Shown here: positions 12,345 to 24,486 of the stretch, piece after piece
How positions within the stretch are numbered: the stretch's first letter is position 1
Layout of the letters: every line of letters begins with the position of its first letter
Origin: Dendrocalamus latiflorus
Lineage: Eukaryota > Streptophyta > Magnoliopsida > Poales > Poaceae
Assembly (NCBI GenBank): GCA_017311315.1
Contig: CM029666.1
Location: forward strand, 34,482,749-34,546,748
DNA length: 64,000 nucleotides
Direction: 5' to 3'
Translations under genes and position numbers: made by a program
Notes under the pieces: model-generated
Told to the model about the DNA's origin: nothing
The model's database searches: none
The model's input: the letters and a program-made list of their open reading frames with translations, nothing else

Positions 12345-12988
12345 TAGTTGACTTCGGTTTTGAAGAGCATGGGTGAAACATCAACTTGGAGGCGTGGGAG
12401 ACGCTACAGATGATGCACGAGGGTGGTGATCATGTGGAGGAGGTGCACATGATCCAAGAGAGAGGAGCGGGAGGCTCAGGTAACGGCGAAGCCAAGGTGG
12501 CTGTGGGAACAGGTGCTCCAGCCCAGACAGGCATACAAGAAAGGACGGTTCAGTCCAGGTGCGAGGCGCGGCAAGCGTCAGATTGTGCAAGGCTCAGGAT
12601 GGAACAAGCATAGGCAGTAGAGCGGTGATGGCTCAGGTGCATAGGAGTGCAGGAAGAAGCGGAAGTAAGAGAGAAGATTGGTGTGATCAAAAAGGAGAAA
12701 CAAGATTAAGGAGGTGATTGTTAGAATAATTTGTTTCTAGTCGTAGAAGTTTTACTCGTCATTGTCGAGTCCATGTACGAGTACGACTCTATCGTAGTCG
12801 GAATTCATGTCATAGCCGTAGTCTGAGTTTGAGTCGGTTGTCATGGTCATAGTCAAGTACGACTTTATATCTGAGTCAGCGTTGAGTCCACTTCGTAGTT
12901 GTATAGCCATGTATAAAAGACAGAGCCATTGTACCAAAAGGAGAGCACCAAGTTGACGCAATGTAGTCAAGAGGAGGTGTTGAGCAGT

Positions 12989-13253
12989 GGGCGACCGGCG
13001 TGGTCGTAGGCGGTCGGCGTGACCGCGGAGGAGAGGGGCGGACGACGTGGTCGCAAACGGTCAGCATGACCGCAAAGTAGTGGGCGACTGGCGTAGTCGC
13101 AGGCGGTCGACGTGACCGCGGAGCAATGGGCGACAGGTGTGGTCGCAAGCGGTCGACGTGACCGCAAAGGAGAGGGGCGGATGACGTGGTCGCAGGCGGT
13201 CAGCGTGACCGCAGAGCAAAGGGCGACCGACGTGGTCGCAGGTGGTTGAAAGA
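12989..13253 (+). repeat. 46-bp tandem array inside the Copia-like 3' LTR
   Basis: About 5.7 copies of a 46-bp unit that starts GGGCGACCGGCGTGGTCG and ends with GTGACCGCGGAG-type sequence. Copies differ by several substitutions each. One matching unit, GGGCGACCGGCGTGGTCGCA, occurs in the 5' LTR near 11702, so the array grew in this copy. Confidence 0.85.
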
Positions 13254-14998
13254 TCAAGCTCCATTTAAGTTGGTTTTGGTGTTAATGACAAATACCATTA
13301 TAAGATTTTGATGATAATGACAAATACCATCATATTGTTTTGGTAATAGTGACAAATGCATATATGAGACTAATATATTTGTTTGAGTATTATTTATGCT
13401 TAATCTTATTTGGATGAAAAGGTGAAATCAAAAGAGATATGCATTCGAAATCACTTTCTCATATACTAATATAGATTAAACTCCTCAAATAGTTCAAATG
13501 AATATGTGCATATATTTTTCTTCATATAGACTTGTATGCACACATTTAGGGGAGCTCTCTCTATGTTTTGGAGTTACATGAGTATTGATCCATACTTCTT
13601 TTAATATGCATATCTAGAATCTTTACTTTGAAATATATTTTTGAGTATATATAGCTTGTGTAGTTCATATATACTCATGTGCAATCGGGTTGTCATCTAA
13701 CTTCTCTATTATGTGTTAATGGTTGGATGATTAATAACAATCGGATAAGTAAGCTTTGTTTAAAGCTTATCTTAGAGTATACAATTGTTGTGTACAAGTT
13801 CTATGCTCGCAAATCAATTAACTTTATCTCATTATTTATTGAGATTGTCATGAATTACCAAAAAGGAAAAATTGTTGAACCTAGTCCCTCCATTATGTGT
13901 TAATGGTGAAGTTTGGTAATTGATGACAATTGTTTTGTGGACTAACATTTTTTATGAGTTGGATGAATATGTTAGATTCCACAAATGATGATGACTTGAA
14001 ATGACTTCATGTAGTGAAGAGTGAGAAGAAGATAGCTTCATGCGTTGAAGGATATCAAGAAGAAGAAGGCTTCATGTGTTGAAGGCCATCAAGAAGAAGA
14101 TGCATCATGAGTTGATGCATATACAACATGATCATGAGTTGATCAAGTCAAGTGAAGACCATCATTTGTTGATGGAGTTGATAAAAAGGATGCATCATGA
14201 GCTGATGCATATCAAGACGATGAATCAAGGCAAAGGTATGACTAGCTAGAGCTAAGGATGTGTTCCTAGTCTTTTACCGGTCTTAGTGTTTGGTTAGAAG
14301 ACCGGATTGCTAGTATAGGTTGCCGTACTATTGAGATGGGTCATATCTAGTAGTTTGAGTCCCATCATGTGTTGGTGACTCAACCTTACCTCATCTAGAT
14401 CATGATATGTGGATGAAAATTCAAGATAAATATGAAGTGTCCACCTTATCTGATGACAATTGCATACAAGAGTGGATGTCGGGAGATGAATGCTCAACTT
14501 CTAGCTCCGACGATAAAGAGTCCACTATACCCTCCACATCAACTCGATGCTTATGGCAAAAGGTAACAAGAAGGTAAATTATAAAAATGATGATAATGTA
14601 TCTTCATATGATTAGTTGATGGATATGCTAGAAGAATTAAATGAATTCCTCGGGAAAGAAAAAGCTAAATATAATATTTTGAAGAATGAACATGTATCTC
14701 TTCAAAATGATTATAACAAGTTAAAAGAAGAATATGGAATTCTTCTTCTCAAGGAATATTCTAATTCCAATGTGGATATAGGAATTACATGTAATTTAAT
14801 AGATGATATGCCATGTGTAGTTTCTAATTATTGCAATTCATCTAAAGTTAGCGTATCAACAACTTGTGATGATTTGCTAGATTTACCTTGTTGCTCACAT
14901 TTAGATGTTTCCACTTCCTCTATGCATTGCAATACTAACCTTGTAGAGGAAAACAATGAGCTCAAGGCCCAAATCACAAGTTTGAGAAGCAAGGAGTG
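13254..14998 (+). mobile_element. Nested Copia gag fragment and its leader
   Basis: This interrupts the LTR sequence: LTR homology stops near 13253 and resumes near 14998 with GGAGGGGTCACAACG. The first part is AT-rich leader, with two copies of GTGTTAATG...GATGACAA-type sequence. At 13995-14220 are repeated words with local hairpins (GCATCATGAGTTGATGC). From about 14460 it reads as the C-terminal half of a Copia gag: a serine-rich DECSTSSSDDKES, then CLMAKGNKKV, then coiled-coil residues at 14616-14995 ending ENNELKAQITSLRSKE. There is a stop at 14613-14615, and the reading ends at the junction before any zinc knuckle. The gag family resembles SIRE/Opie-type Copia elements. Confidence 0.65.
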
Positions 14999-15178
14999 TC
15001 GGAGGGGTCACAACGTAGTCGTAACGACTGTCAGCGTGGTTGGTGAACCAGCAGAGCGGTTGTAATGACTCAGGAGGTGATCGTAGCCTCTTCAACGTGG
15101 TCGTATGACTGCAGGAGATGGTTGTAGCGGCTACAAGGTGGTCGTAAGATCCTGGGAGCAATCATAAAGGCTGTAACA

Positions 15179-15399
15179 AAAACAACATTGAATTGAGACA
15201 ACCAAGTTCATTTTGACACGGACATGCAAATACAAAATTCATGAAGCCATTTGATGTCATAGATGCATATCATCAATGCTAAAAGATAATAGTAAGCTGG
15301 ATGGAATCAAATACCTACAAATTTTGATCAAGATGGCAATAGATCAACTTTTGGCTTTAACCTCTATACATGATGAATGCGTGAAGATGCTGAAATCTA
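15179..15399. other. Short non-coding spacer
   Basis: It lies between the Copia-like element and the next MITE. No feature is recognised. Confidence 0.4.
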
Positions 15400-15897
15400 G
15401 GGCCTGTTTGGTTCACGTACGAGTAGAGCCTGGCTCGTATCTGAGAGCCAGGCTCTCGTGGGACATGTTAAGCGCATGCAACGTTGTCGTGTTTGGTTCA
15501 CGTACGAGTAGAGTCTGGCTGAGAAGAGATATTGTTTGGTTGCCTGTACAAAGATATGTTGCATGAGATAAAAATAATATAAAATTATGATTATGATTAT
15601 GAAGATATGTTATATGAGATGTTCGTATCTTATTATATCTTAAACTTCTTCAAAACACGTTAATAATACTTGATATTTACTAATATACACTAATAACATC
15701 ATCAACTGACTAATCACCTGCATCCCGCGAGCCTGGCTCCCCAGAAACGCCCGATTCCCACGTTTCTCCAGAGCCTGGCTGCGGGGGGAATCTTGCATGA
15801 GCAGAGCCAGGCTGAACCCAGTGACCAGGCAACCAAACAAGGAGACCCTGTATCCGGCCAGCCTGATTCAACCGGATGCAGGCAACCAAACAGACCC
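15400..15897. mobile_element. PIF/Harbinger-like MITE (498 bp)
   Basis: Inverted ends GGGCCTGTTTGGTT and, read from the right, GGGTCTGTTTGGTT, with a 3-bp duplication CTA on both sides (15397-15399 and 15898-15900). An inner word TTTGGTTCACGTACGAGTAG occurs twice near the left end (about 15407 and 15491). It is non-coding. Confidence 0.75.
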
Positions 15898-16878
15898 CTA
15901 GTGTTCTGTTCAGTTTCGTTCTGAATGGTCTCTAGCAAAGGCAATAGCGTACTCATGTAGTTTTATTTCCATTTTTATTTGCTTGTACACCTCTGGGAGG
16001 AGGCAAAAATCTCCGGAATGTAGTTCTATGCTTTCCTCAATAATGATTTGCATAATTTTTAAAGAATGACGAATAGTTGATAGATTTTACTTATCTCTTC
16101 GTTTGCTTAGAGATTAGTGCTACTCTTATTAGAAAGAAAAGCATTAAAGCACTGCTTAAAATCTCCAGTAGTAGCTACTGCATTTTATCTTTCTGTTTCC
16201 GTAGGAGCTTTAATGAACCAGGTGGTTTCTCGTAATGGAAATCGAATGGCTCTGCCATTCTTATTCTATATAAAAACAAGCAGACAAATAGGCATTCAGC
16301 GAAGGGTGGTACAGCGGGCTGACCTTGTGAAAGACTAATGACCATGTGGCCTTGTTAATGGCATTGCAGAGGACCAACTTGAGTGTGCCGGATATGGTTA
16401 GGCATTTTGTCAAACATGAGGTAGGCATGTGCTGCAGTGGGATAGGGGTTGCAGCACCTATTCCCATCGAGCCCTGTGGCATGCAGTTGTCATCCAATCC
16501 TGAGAGGGCAGGTCAAGTCATGAGCAACAACAAAGATGATAAATCTTACATCTCGTCCTCATGTCCAGGTTGGTGGCGACGGCGGCCGGCAGCAAGGGAT
16601 AGCTCAGACACGGGTAATAGACGGGCATGCACCATACCACTTTGAACAACAACTGTGGAGGCAGTGGCGATTCTGCAGTTCTGCACCGGCTCATACCTGG
16701 GCTGGAGCAGTGGAGCCACCGTCGCCCCGAGGTGGTGCCACCGCCAAGCCTTTTCGGCCAGGGCTGATGCCGTCGCCGTCGCCCACGGCTCATGGATACA
16801 GCCGCGCCGGGACGCAGGAGGCGGTGTCAGCAGAGCGGCCGTCGGACGGATGCGAATGCGATAGGGACGGGATGCGAG
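15898..16878. other. Intergenic stretch without a recognisable gene
   Basis: An AT-rich first part (to about 16400) is followed by a GC-rich second part (16560-16870). Several overlapping frames of about 70-130 codons are open in the GC-rich part on both strands. None shows a domain, and they overlap each other, so they are not called. Confidence 0.4.
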
Positions 16879-17415
16879 TAGGGATGGCAATTATGTCCGT
16901 TTACCTGTATACCTGCGGGTAAATACCCTAATGGAGTTAGGTATTGGATATTTTCTTTACCCACAGGTATGGAAATGGAGGGAACACTCTACCCGTCGGG
17001 TAAACGGGCACGGGTATGGGTAAGCTCCACCCGTACCCGCCCTGCCCGTTTACCCGCGATATAGATTGACAGGTGGCGCAGTCATAGCAATATCTTTAAT
17101 TAATATTGATTGATATAAACTTTTCCATATCTCTAATTGCTATTGATTGTTATAAATTTTATTGATAGCTATTGTATTTCCTAGCAACAGTTGTTGCTTA
17201 TATGTACCTGTCATTAATTCAACTCTCAGATGGTGACTCTCAGTTCGCGGGTAAACGGGTATGCCCACGAGCGACGGGTACCCGCGGGCGATGGGTATGG
17301 GCGAGGTTTTTCACCCGTCGTCCTTCGCGGGTATACCCGTGGGCATAAATCGGGGTCGCGGGTACGGGTATGGACAAACACTACCCGTACCCGTCGCGCC
17401 GGATTGCCATCCCTA
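16879..17415. mobile_element. hAT-type MITE with perfect 8-bp target duplication (537 bp)
   Basis: It starts TAGGGATGGCAAT and ends ATTGCCATCCCTA, flanked by GATGCGAG at 16871-16878 and 17416-17423. The inside is rich in ACGGGTA/TACCCGT words in both orientations. An 8-bp duplication and TAGGGATGGCAA ends are typical of hAT MITEs in grasses. Confidence 0.92.
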
Positions 17416-17450
17416 GATGCGAGCAACGGAGGGGATGCATTGGTTTGGAT

Positions 17451-18009
17451 TTGAGGGGTAGGGGCGAAAATAGATCGGATAGTTATTCGTATAATATTTG
17501 AATATATATATATATATTGTTGGTTCGAATATTTATCAGATAATATTAGATTGAAATTAAATACAAATTTTTTCTATCAGATATGAATACAAATTCGATA
17601 ACTCATTATACGTTGAATATGAATATATATCTGAATTATCTAGATATTCAGGGGGCCAGATATCCACAGCATATATTATCTATTTCGGCACAACCCATTT
17701 GCGTGATATTTTAGTAGTTTATTATACATTAACGTATATACATTAATACATGGAGTTAGGAAAGGAATCTTAGCTTATATGAATAATTCATGAATATTTT
17801 TCATAAATGTTTGGATGAAATAAACTATTTATATTTTCCTATTCATTTTATTTGTATAATTTAAAGGTTTTTTATTTTCTGAGAAATATTCATAACCGTA
17901 TTCGATTCTATTCGCTCTGTATTTATATTCAATATTAGTTATATTCATATCCCAGATATCTGTATTCGTATCTCTATTATCCGTCTGTATTCAATTCATT
18001 TTTACCCCT
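17451..18009. mobile_element. Degenerate AT-rich hAT-like MITE
   Basis: It begins TAGGGGCGAAAATAG and ends ATTTTTACCCCTA, so the inverted termini fit the TAGGGG...CCCCTA style. The inside is full of ATTCGTAT/ATATTCG words like those in the MITEs at 28898 and 48133. No target duplication can be read. Confidence 0.6.
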
Positions 18010-18375
18010 AGCTATGAGGAGGAGGAGGAATAGGCATGAGTTTAATTACACGTTTAAATTGGTTGACGTATTTTTAGGGTGGGTAACTTTGAATTACAGC
18101 CGTTCGATTAAGCTTAACAGATGGACAAGATCCTCCAGATCAGCCAAAGGTTTTAATGGCCTAATTTGAACTCGTGCGTTTTACGTTAGTATAGATGTAC
18201 ATATATAAAAAGGAATCTTTTAGGCAAAATAAAAAAAAGAAATGAAACGGGAAAAAAAATCATACGAACTTGCATGGCTCCTAGCACAACGTATACCGTA
18301 TACGGCCGATTAATTTAACGCCCAAAGTCGAAGCCCATCAAGGCATCAAAGCGTCCTACTCCCACTTTAGCAATC

Positions 18376-18441
18376 TGGGCCTGGGCCGCCACTTAGCCGC
18401 CATTTGTGGGCCCGAGACCTCCCAACCTCGTCCTAGGGTTT
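18376..18441 (+). promoter_or_regulatory. Housekeeping-type promoter of the LAMMER kinase gene
   Basis: Three TGGGCC (site II-type) motifs lie at 18376-18381, 18382-18387 and 18407-18412. A reversed telo box CTAGGGTTT is at 18433-18441. The start codon is at 18477. Site II plus telo box pairs are common upstream of constitutively expressed plant genes, and there is no clear TATA box in this interval. A pyrimidine-rich leader (TCTCTCTCTC) follows. Confidence 0.6.
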
Positions 18442-18476
18442 CTCTCTCTCTCCCCCTCCCAATCGAATCGGAATCC

Positions 18477-21400
18477 ATGGAGTCGTCGCGGTCGCGTAAG
18501 CGCACGCGTCAGGATTGGGACGGCGCCGGCGCGCTGCCGCCGGAGCGGGAGGTGGTAAGCGGTCATTTACTTGTGTGGTGCTTACGCCTAGGGCTAGGGT
18601 TGGGGGGTTCGGGGTTGTACTGACGTGGATTTGGCCGTGCTGCAGGTAGCGAGGGGCGCCGCGTCGCCGCCGTGGAGGGATGACGACCGCGACGGCCACT
18701 ACGTGTTTGATCTCGGCGAGAATTTGGCCCGCCGGTGTAAGCACCCGCCTCTTAGCTCTCTCGTTAAGCTCCTCGAGCTCCTGTGCATGGATATATATAC
18801 TTGTTTATGTATGCACAATTTTGCGACTAATGGTGGATAAATACTTGTTTATGTATACAAAACTTTTGACTAATGGTGGTGTTTATTTGTGCTTTGTTTG
18901 AGTGGTCTTACATCCTCTTTGGAACTGGCAGTTTTTGTAGTTAGTTGTGTTGCTGTTGTTGTATTACACTGCTAAAGTTCACCTCCACAATCGTGTGAAT
19001 AATTTAGTTGCTAGATCCCCTTGTTTATAACTTGTTATTTCTGTTTTAGGCCGAACGGGATGAATGAAGCAATGTCCCCATTCGGATCTGCAACTTCTGT
19101 GGTTATATTAGTATAAAAACTTGATGTGTCTATGTGCTTTGCTTTGTTCCCGGTATTTATCGGCGATAGGTCTGAGTCGAAACAGTAAAGACTGTAGTTT
19201 GTGGTGGGTGTGCAAGTTCTGCATGATTGTTCGCTCACAGTCTCCTTTTTGGTCATGCAGATAAAATCTTGAGCAAAATGGGAGAAGGTTTGGGTTTTCT
19301 CCAATCTGTCATCTTCTCTTGTACTCGGAGTTTTTGCTATGATTCTAATGAAGAGCAATGCGAGTTGGATTTTCGTAGGTACTTTTGGGCGTGTTTTGGA
19401 GTGCTGGGATCGAGAAACACGTGAATATGTTGCAATAAAAGTTATTCGGAGCATCCGCAAGTACCGGGATGCTGCAATGATTGAGATCAATGTGCTCAAT
19501 CGCCTTGCAGAAAACGAGAGATACAGAGCACTGTGAGTGTCTCAAAAAAAAATTATCCCCAAATCTGACTCTTTTCTTCTATTTCTCACTTGATGGTTCT
19601 TCTTTGATGGCCAGCTGTGTCCAAATTCAAAGATGGTTTGACTATCGCAACCATATATGCATTGTAAGTCCCATTTTTTGTTCATTTATGCTAGTTCTAC
19701 AAGTCAATTCCAAAATTCCAGTTGTTGATATGTTCACTTTCAATTCCATTAAGGCATTGCATTCCTGTTTATATGCCTTGTTTGTTGACAATTTATTTTG
19801 TTGGCCCTCCCAAAACCTCTTACTCATACAAAATGAGAAATGCTGCTACACACGATAATGTACTTGTAATAAGATTTGCATGCTTATAAAACAGTTGCTG
19901 CTCTTTGCTCATGAAGGTCCCTGATATGGAAACAAATTAAAGATAATTTTTATTCAATGGATATGAATGGTTTTGTCAGGTATTTGAGAAGCTTGGGCCA
20001 AGCTTGTATGATTTTCTAAAGAGAAATAGATACCAACCTTTCCCTGTGGAACTTGTGCGGGAGTTTGGACGGCAACTATTGGAATCTGTAGCATGTGTGT
20101 GATTGCTTGATTCTGCATATTCATTCTTAACAAATTTGGTAGTTGCAGATTCATTCTTCTCTTGCTGCGAAGGGAGCATGCTTGACCATCTTTTCCTTTC
20201 TTTCTCCTAAAATAGATATGCACGAATTACGCCTTATTCACACTGATCTGAAGCCAGAAAATATACTCCTTGTGTCTTCTGAGTATATAAAGGTTCCAAG
20301 TTCCAAGGTACCTAATCTCAACCAATTTTGTAGTGATCATCTGCTATTTTGAAACTAGGCATATGGAGTTATCTTGAATGATCACTTGGGGTTGTACAGA
20401 AGAATTTGCAAGATGAGATGCATTTCAAGTGCTTGCCAAAGTCCAGTGCCATAAAGCTGATAGATTTTGGTAGTACTGCCTTTGATAATCAGGAACATAA
20501 CTCGATTGTTTCTACGAGGCATTACAGGGCACCTGAAATAATCTTAGGTAAATTGGTTATTCTTAAAGGTTTGCTTCCGTTTTATCTTGTTTGAGGTATA
20601 GGTACTTCCAGTGAAGATTTCTGTGCTCTTGAATATGCTCCAACAGAGCAGAACACATATGCAAATTAAAATCCTAGGAATCCATGTCTTCATGCTTGCC
20701 AATTGATACCTAGTCTTACTTATTTCTAAATGACAAAACTCATTGAGAAAGAAAACTTCTTGCCTTTTCAGCTTGGCTAATAGGAGAGCCCTTTCAAATT
20801 TGACCAAATATTGTGCCAGTGATGGAAGATACAAAGACAATCAGTCTACTGACATTCCATTGCTTGATTGTTTTAAGTACTAGTTGGTTACACAGAATAG
20901 CAATCTTACATATTATTTGTGAGCTTTTTTGGGCACTTGACAGTTATTTTTTTCTTTTTGGTTTGGTAAGATTTTAGAGGTGGGTCATGTGTCTTTCTGA
21001 TGAGAGAAGAGGGAGTTGGTAGGATGGATATATCTAGTGCTATTTATGCTATAGACTCAATACTGTTGGTTTGTTAGTCTGGTTTGAACATGTCCCTTAA
21101 CATATGAGCTTGAAGATTGAATTACTTTGAAGTACTAGCAGAATAGATATTTGATTCGTCTTTCCCCCTTCCACAATGGTCTGTCTAAGAACATATTTAT
21201 TTTTGTAATTGATGGTTTGTGGCCCTAACGAGACCGTAGGTCTTACGAAAATAGTGGCTGTATTTGAGTTTTTTGGTCTGAAGTGTACAATGCTCACCAA
21301 ACCTGAAACCTGCACAATGCTCAAGTTATGCTACTGTACTAAAGAAATTGATTAGACTGGCTTCTGTTCTTTCTGTGCTGAATAAGAGTTGATCTTTTCT

Positions 21401-23456
21401 CCTGTTTCATTGATGGTTAGACCAACCGCTGTGGTAATTGCTAATGGTTCTCCCAGAGGGGAATCTTTAGTCCTGATGTTGTTGAATATTCCTATGGCAG
21501 GCTTAGGCTGGAGTTTCCCATGTGATATTTGGAGTGTTGGTTGCATCCTCGTTGAGCTATGCTCGGTTAGATTGCTTGGCATGCCTGTGTTTCCTCTAAT
21601 CCTCTTTCACCTTATTCTATGTATTCCTAACCCTAAACTTTATTTAGGGGGAAGCTTTGTTTCAGACACATGAGAACCTGGAACACCTAGCAATGATGGA
21701 GAGGGTTTTGGGACCACTACCAGAGCACATGATACGGAAAGCCAGGTTTGTTATTCATCATGCCGTTAATTTGATGATCATTTTTCTTCCCCTTGTGTAC
21801 CTCCCAATACAGCAAGCAATAAATCGTGTGTTCAATTTAGCTTTTGAGAAGCAAATTCTCTTTATTTGCCTGAGAGAGTTTAATTACTCCCTACGTCCAA
21901 GTTTATAAGACATTTTCTCTTGTCACATAAACCAAGGAAATAGTGAAAATGACTAGATTGCCTCTAATTATTATCTCTAAACACTATATTTAATACATGC
22001 ATGTAGAGAATATCAAATAAAGCTACATATTTATTAGGGGTATAAAGTGAACATCACACTAATTTTGCATTGGAACATAAAATACGATCTATATTTATAG
22101 ACAAGACCATTCAAAAAATACGTATTCTAAACTTGGACGGAGGGAGTATATTTTTTTTCTCTTGTATGCTTGTTAAATCTTCCTTCTGATCATACTTTTA
22201 AAGGAAGTCGCATGTTCTAACTGCAAAGTAGAACCCTTGATTCTGCCCTTTTTTTTGGTAATATCTCACAATAGCATAGTATTTGTTATGTTTTTATCAC
22301 TTGTAATCCAACCTTTTTTTGCTTGTAAATCTTGATTTTCGCAGCCAATAGTTGTCTACTTGTTTACTGCTCACTAGTAGTCTTAGTTTACATCCCTTTT
22401 GTATTGATTTATCCATGGCTCTCATGAAGGTAAAATTTGCAAGCATGTGCAGGAACGCTTCTCCTAAACATATGGCATGCATGTTGTGTTGCTTTTGCTA
22501 ATGGGACCTCAGTTTTTTTATTTTAACAATGAGATTGTTCCAAACCTGTACAGCCTTCTATAAGCTTAGAGGAGAGCATTTAGGCATATGATATGCTATT
22601 GAGTATTGGCTTGCAATTATCTCTTTTTTTTCCATTTTTTATACTCATTTGTCATACTTACGTGCTGTATATCACCTGGAACATGCAGTTCATCAGCTCA
22701 GAAATATTTTAGGCGAGGGGCGCGTCTAAATTGGCCTGAAGGTGCTGTTTCAAGAGAAAGCATCAGAGCAGTCAGAAAGCTAGATCGGCTAAAGGTTTCT
22801 GTTCCCTTGATTATGCTTTTTCTTGGCCATGCTTATCTATCATTTGAATTATGTTTTCATTTTTCAAAAAACACTATGCGTTTTTCTTGTCCCTAGCCTG
22901 TCTTCTTATTTTGTTTGCTACTAGTAAAAGATTTTGGACATGGATAGATTAGTTACTTGCATATGTAACTGCACATGGATAGATTAGTGTTCTTCCACTG
23001 GCTGAGGCTTATGTGCGTGCTTATAAATTTTTAATACATGGCTTATTTGGGCTTGTTGGACTGCAAATAGAAAAGGTAAATAATTCCCACTTATTTTTGT
23101 TGGGGGCTGATCTGGCTCATGTAGTGGTCTCTGTTTCATTCATTAAGTTTAGTTCTATTAATCTCGAATATTAGGTGCTGGGCTGCTGGCTAATAGAATT
23201 ATTACTTCAATGTGCAACTAAGAGAATGTAAGAATGTAGCCTGGTATGAGAACAAAAGTTGTGAAATATGAAGACGACTCAACTTACATATCTGGAACAT
23301 TATGGACTGAAACTTCAGGACTTGGTTTTGAGGAATGTTGACCATTCAAGGACAGCGCTGGCGGACTTGCTATTTGGGCTTTTAAGATTTGAGCCTTCTG
23401 AGCGTCTTACTGCCCAAGAAGCTCTAGACCATCCATTCTTCAGAAGTCCATCATGA
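18477..23456 (+). CDS. AFC3: LAMMER-type dual-specificity protein kinase (AFC3-like), 12 exons
   Basis: Exons: 18477-18554, 18646-18736, 19261-19287, 19379-19532, 19615-19663, 19980-20094, 20216-20307, 20400-20547, 21501-21565, 21648-21745, 22689-22794, 23319-23456; all introns GT-AG; 386 aa. Kinase signatures are in order: glycine loop GEGTFGRV (about 64-71), VAIKV with Lys86, HTDLKPEN (180-187), DFG (224-226), RHYRAPE, DIWSVGCIL, and the family signature EHLAMMERVLGP (285-296). The HTD in place of HRD is normal for CLK/LAMMER kinases. Such kinases phosphorylate SR splicing factors in the nucleus. The basic N-terminus (SRSRKRTRQ) fits nuclear import. The short N-terminus and 386-aa length fit AFC3 better than AFC1/AFC2; the paralogue assignment is the less certain part. 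Several introns are long (intron 8 about 950 bp; intron 10 carries a Stowaway MITE). No broken residue was seen. Confidence 0.93.
21887..22146. mobile_element. Stowaway (Tc1/mariner) MITE in kinase intron 10
   Basis: It starts CTCCCTACGTCCAAGTTTA and ends AACTTGGACGGAGGGAG, flanked by TA at 21885-21886 and 22147-22148; 260 bp. Classic Stowaway structure. It lies wholly within the intron and does not touch splice sites. Confidence 0.92.
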
Positions 23457-24486
23457 CTATTCGAACATGCTTTGACTCTGCCCCTCGCAAGATTTACGCT
23501 AAGAACAAGGTCCGGAGAAGCAGGCGCAAGGCAATTCATTATAAAGCAGAATGCCTTCAGCTAATCTGTACCATAAAAGTTCTGTAAGCTGAGCTACAAC
23601 GCTTGTAGTGGTGATAAGCTGTTGTTTCAGCCACCCAATGTAATGTACATTAGCATATCTTCTAGGAAGGTTAGTGTACCGGATGGCACTTGTACATTGT
23701 GAGTTGTGGTGCACTGTGAGTCGCACTCCGAGCCTCATGCCGTAATCACACTAGAATGACCAAAGCAGCTATAAATGCCATCAAATGCTTGTATTTTACC
23801 TGAGATGTGTGTGTTCCTTGGATAGAATCTGCGCGAAGCTTACTTGAGAAATTGAACGATCTGTATGTCCTGCCATGCTGCCGAAAGTTGAAACGTAATG
23901 GACGGCATGTGCACGTGACTTGTGAGTTGTTGCGTTTTAGAAATCAGTGACGAAGGTGGATGTGTGGAACACAAAGTAACATGTTTGGATCTTCGATTGT
24001 TCGGCTCCAAATGTGCTGAAACACGTTCCTCTTGAGTTCCCAAAAGCAGTGGGCAGACTGAGAGGACTCCATTCAGAAATTGCACGCTCCGAGGGCACTA
24101 CTAAACTGTAAGTGCGTCAGGTAGCTGAGATCAAAATCACATTTGATGGTCCGCCTGGTCCAAGTCCTACCTCACCTTTCACTTTTCCTTTGGAAATAAA
24201 GCCGAGTTAGGACCTTTATTAATCTGCGATTTTTTCTTCATCACGCTTCTTCTCGGTGACACACACTGACCTTGCAGAGCGCAGCAGACCCATATCCATC
24301 CCGTTCCCAATGCCACACCCTGTCCCTGGTCCCTGGTTCTTTATCCTCGTTCTTTCGTGTTATGTGGCCAGGCGACGGCCGCGGCGACACACCGTGCGAC
24401 ATGGGCATTCTGAGCTTTCTCTTGGGTGGCAGTTTCTCTTCGCCTTTTGCGCTAGTAAATGGTTCTTCCTCTTCCCAGTTTGTGAT
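23457..24486. other. Kinase 3' UTR and intergenic spacer
   Basis: The 3' UTR of the kinase probably covers the first few hundred bases. The rest has short frames on both strands (60-95 codons) without domains. No other gene is called. The duplicated ALDH unit begins at its right edge. Confidence 0.5.

Larger units (their letters stand above)
11683..15178 (+). mobile_element. Small Copia-like LTR element with GTGGTCGTAA-rich LTRs
   Basis: A truncated 5' LTR (about 11683-12330) ends GGCTATAACA. It is followed by a primer-binding-site-like TGGTATTAGAGC, an internal region of only about 390 bp, a purine-rich tract (GATTAAGGAGGTGAT) and a 3' LTR starting TGTTAGAATAATTTG at 12719. The 3' LTR is expanded by a 46-bp array and an insertion and ends CTGTAACA at 15178. 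The inner part of the 3' LTR (from about 15000) repeats the end of the 5' LTR (from about 12190) closely. No coding potential remains, so the element is non-autonomous. A solo LTR of the same family lies at 44069-45027 in inverse orientation. The 5' LTR lacks its TGTTAG start, so no target duplication can be read. Confidence 0.7.

Noticed and set aside
12989..13253. Regular 46-bp repeats considered as a CRISPR-like or satellite array
   Set aside because: No spacers, eukaryotic plant context, and the unit is part of an LTR.
16517..16922. Overlapping frames of about 90-128 codons in a GC-rich patch
   Set aside because: No domain, open on both strands, and the right end runs into a MITE.
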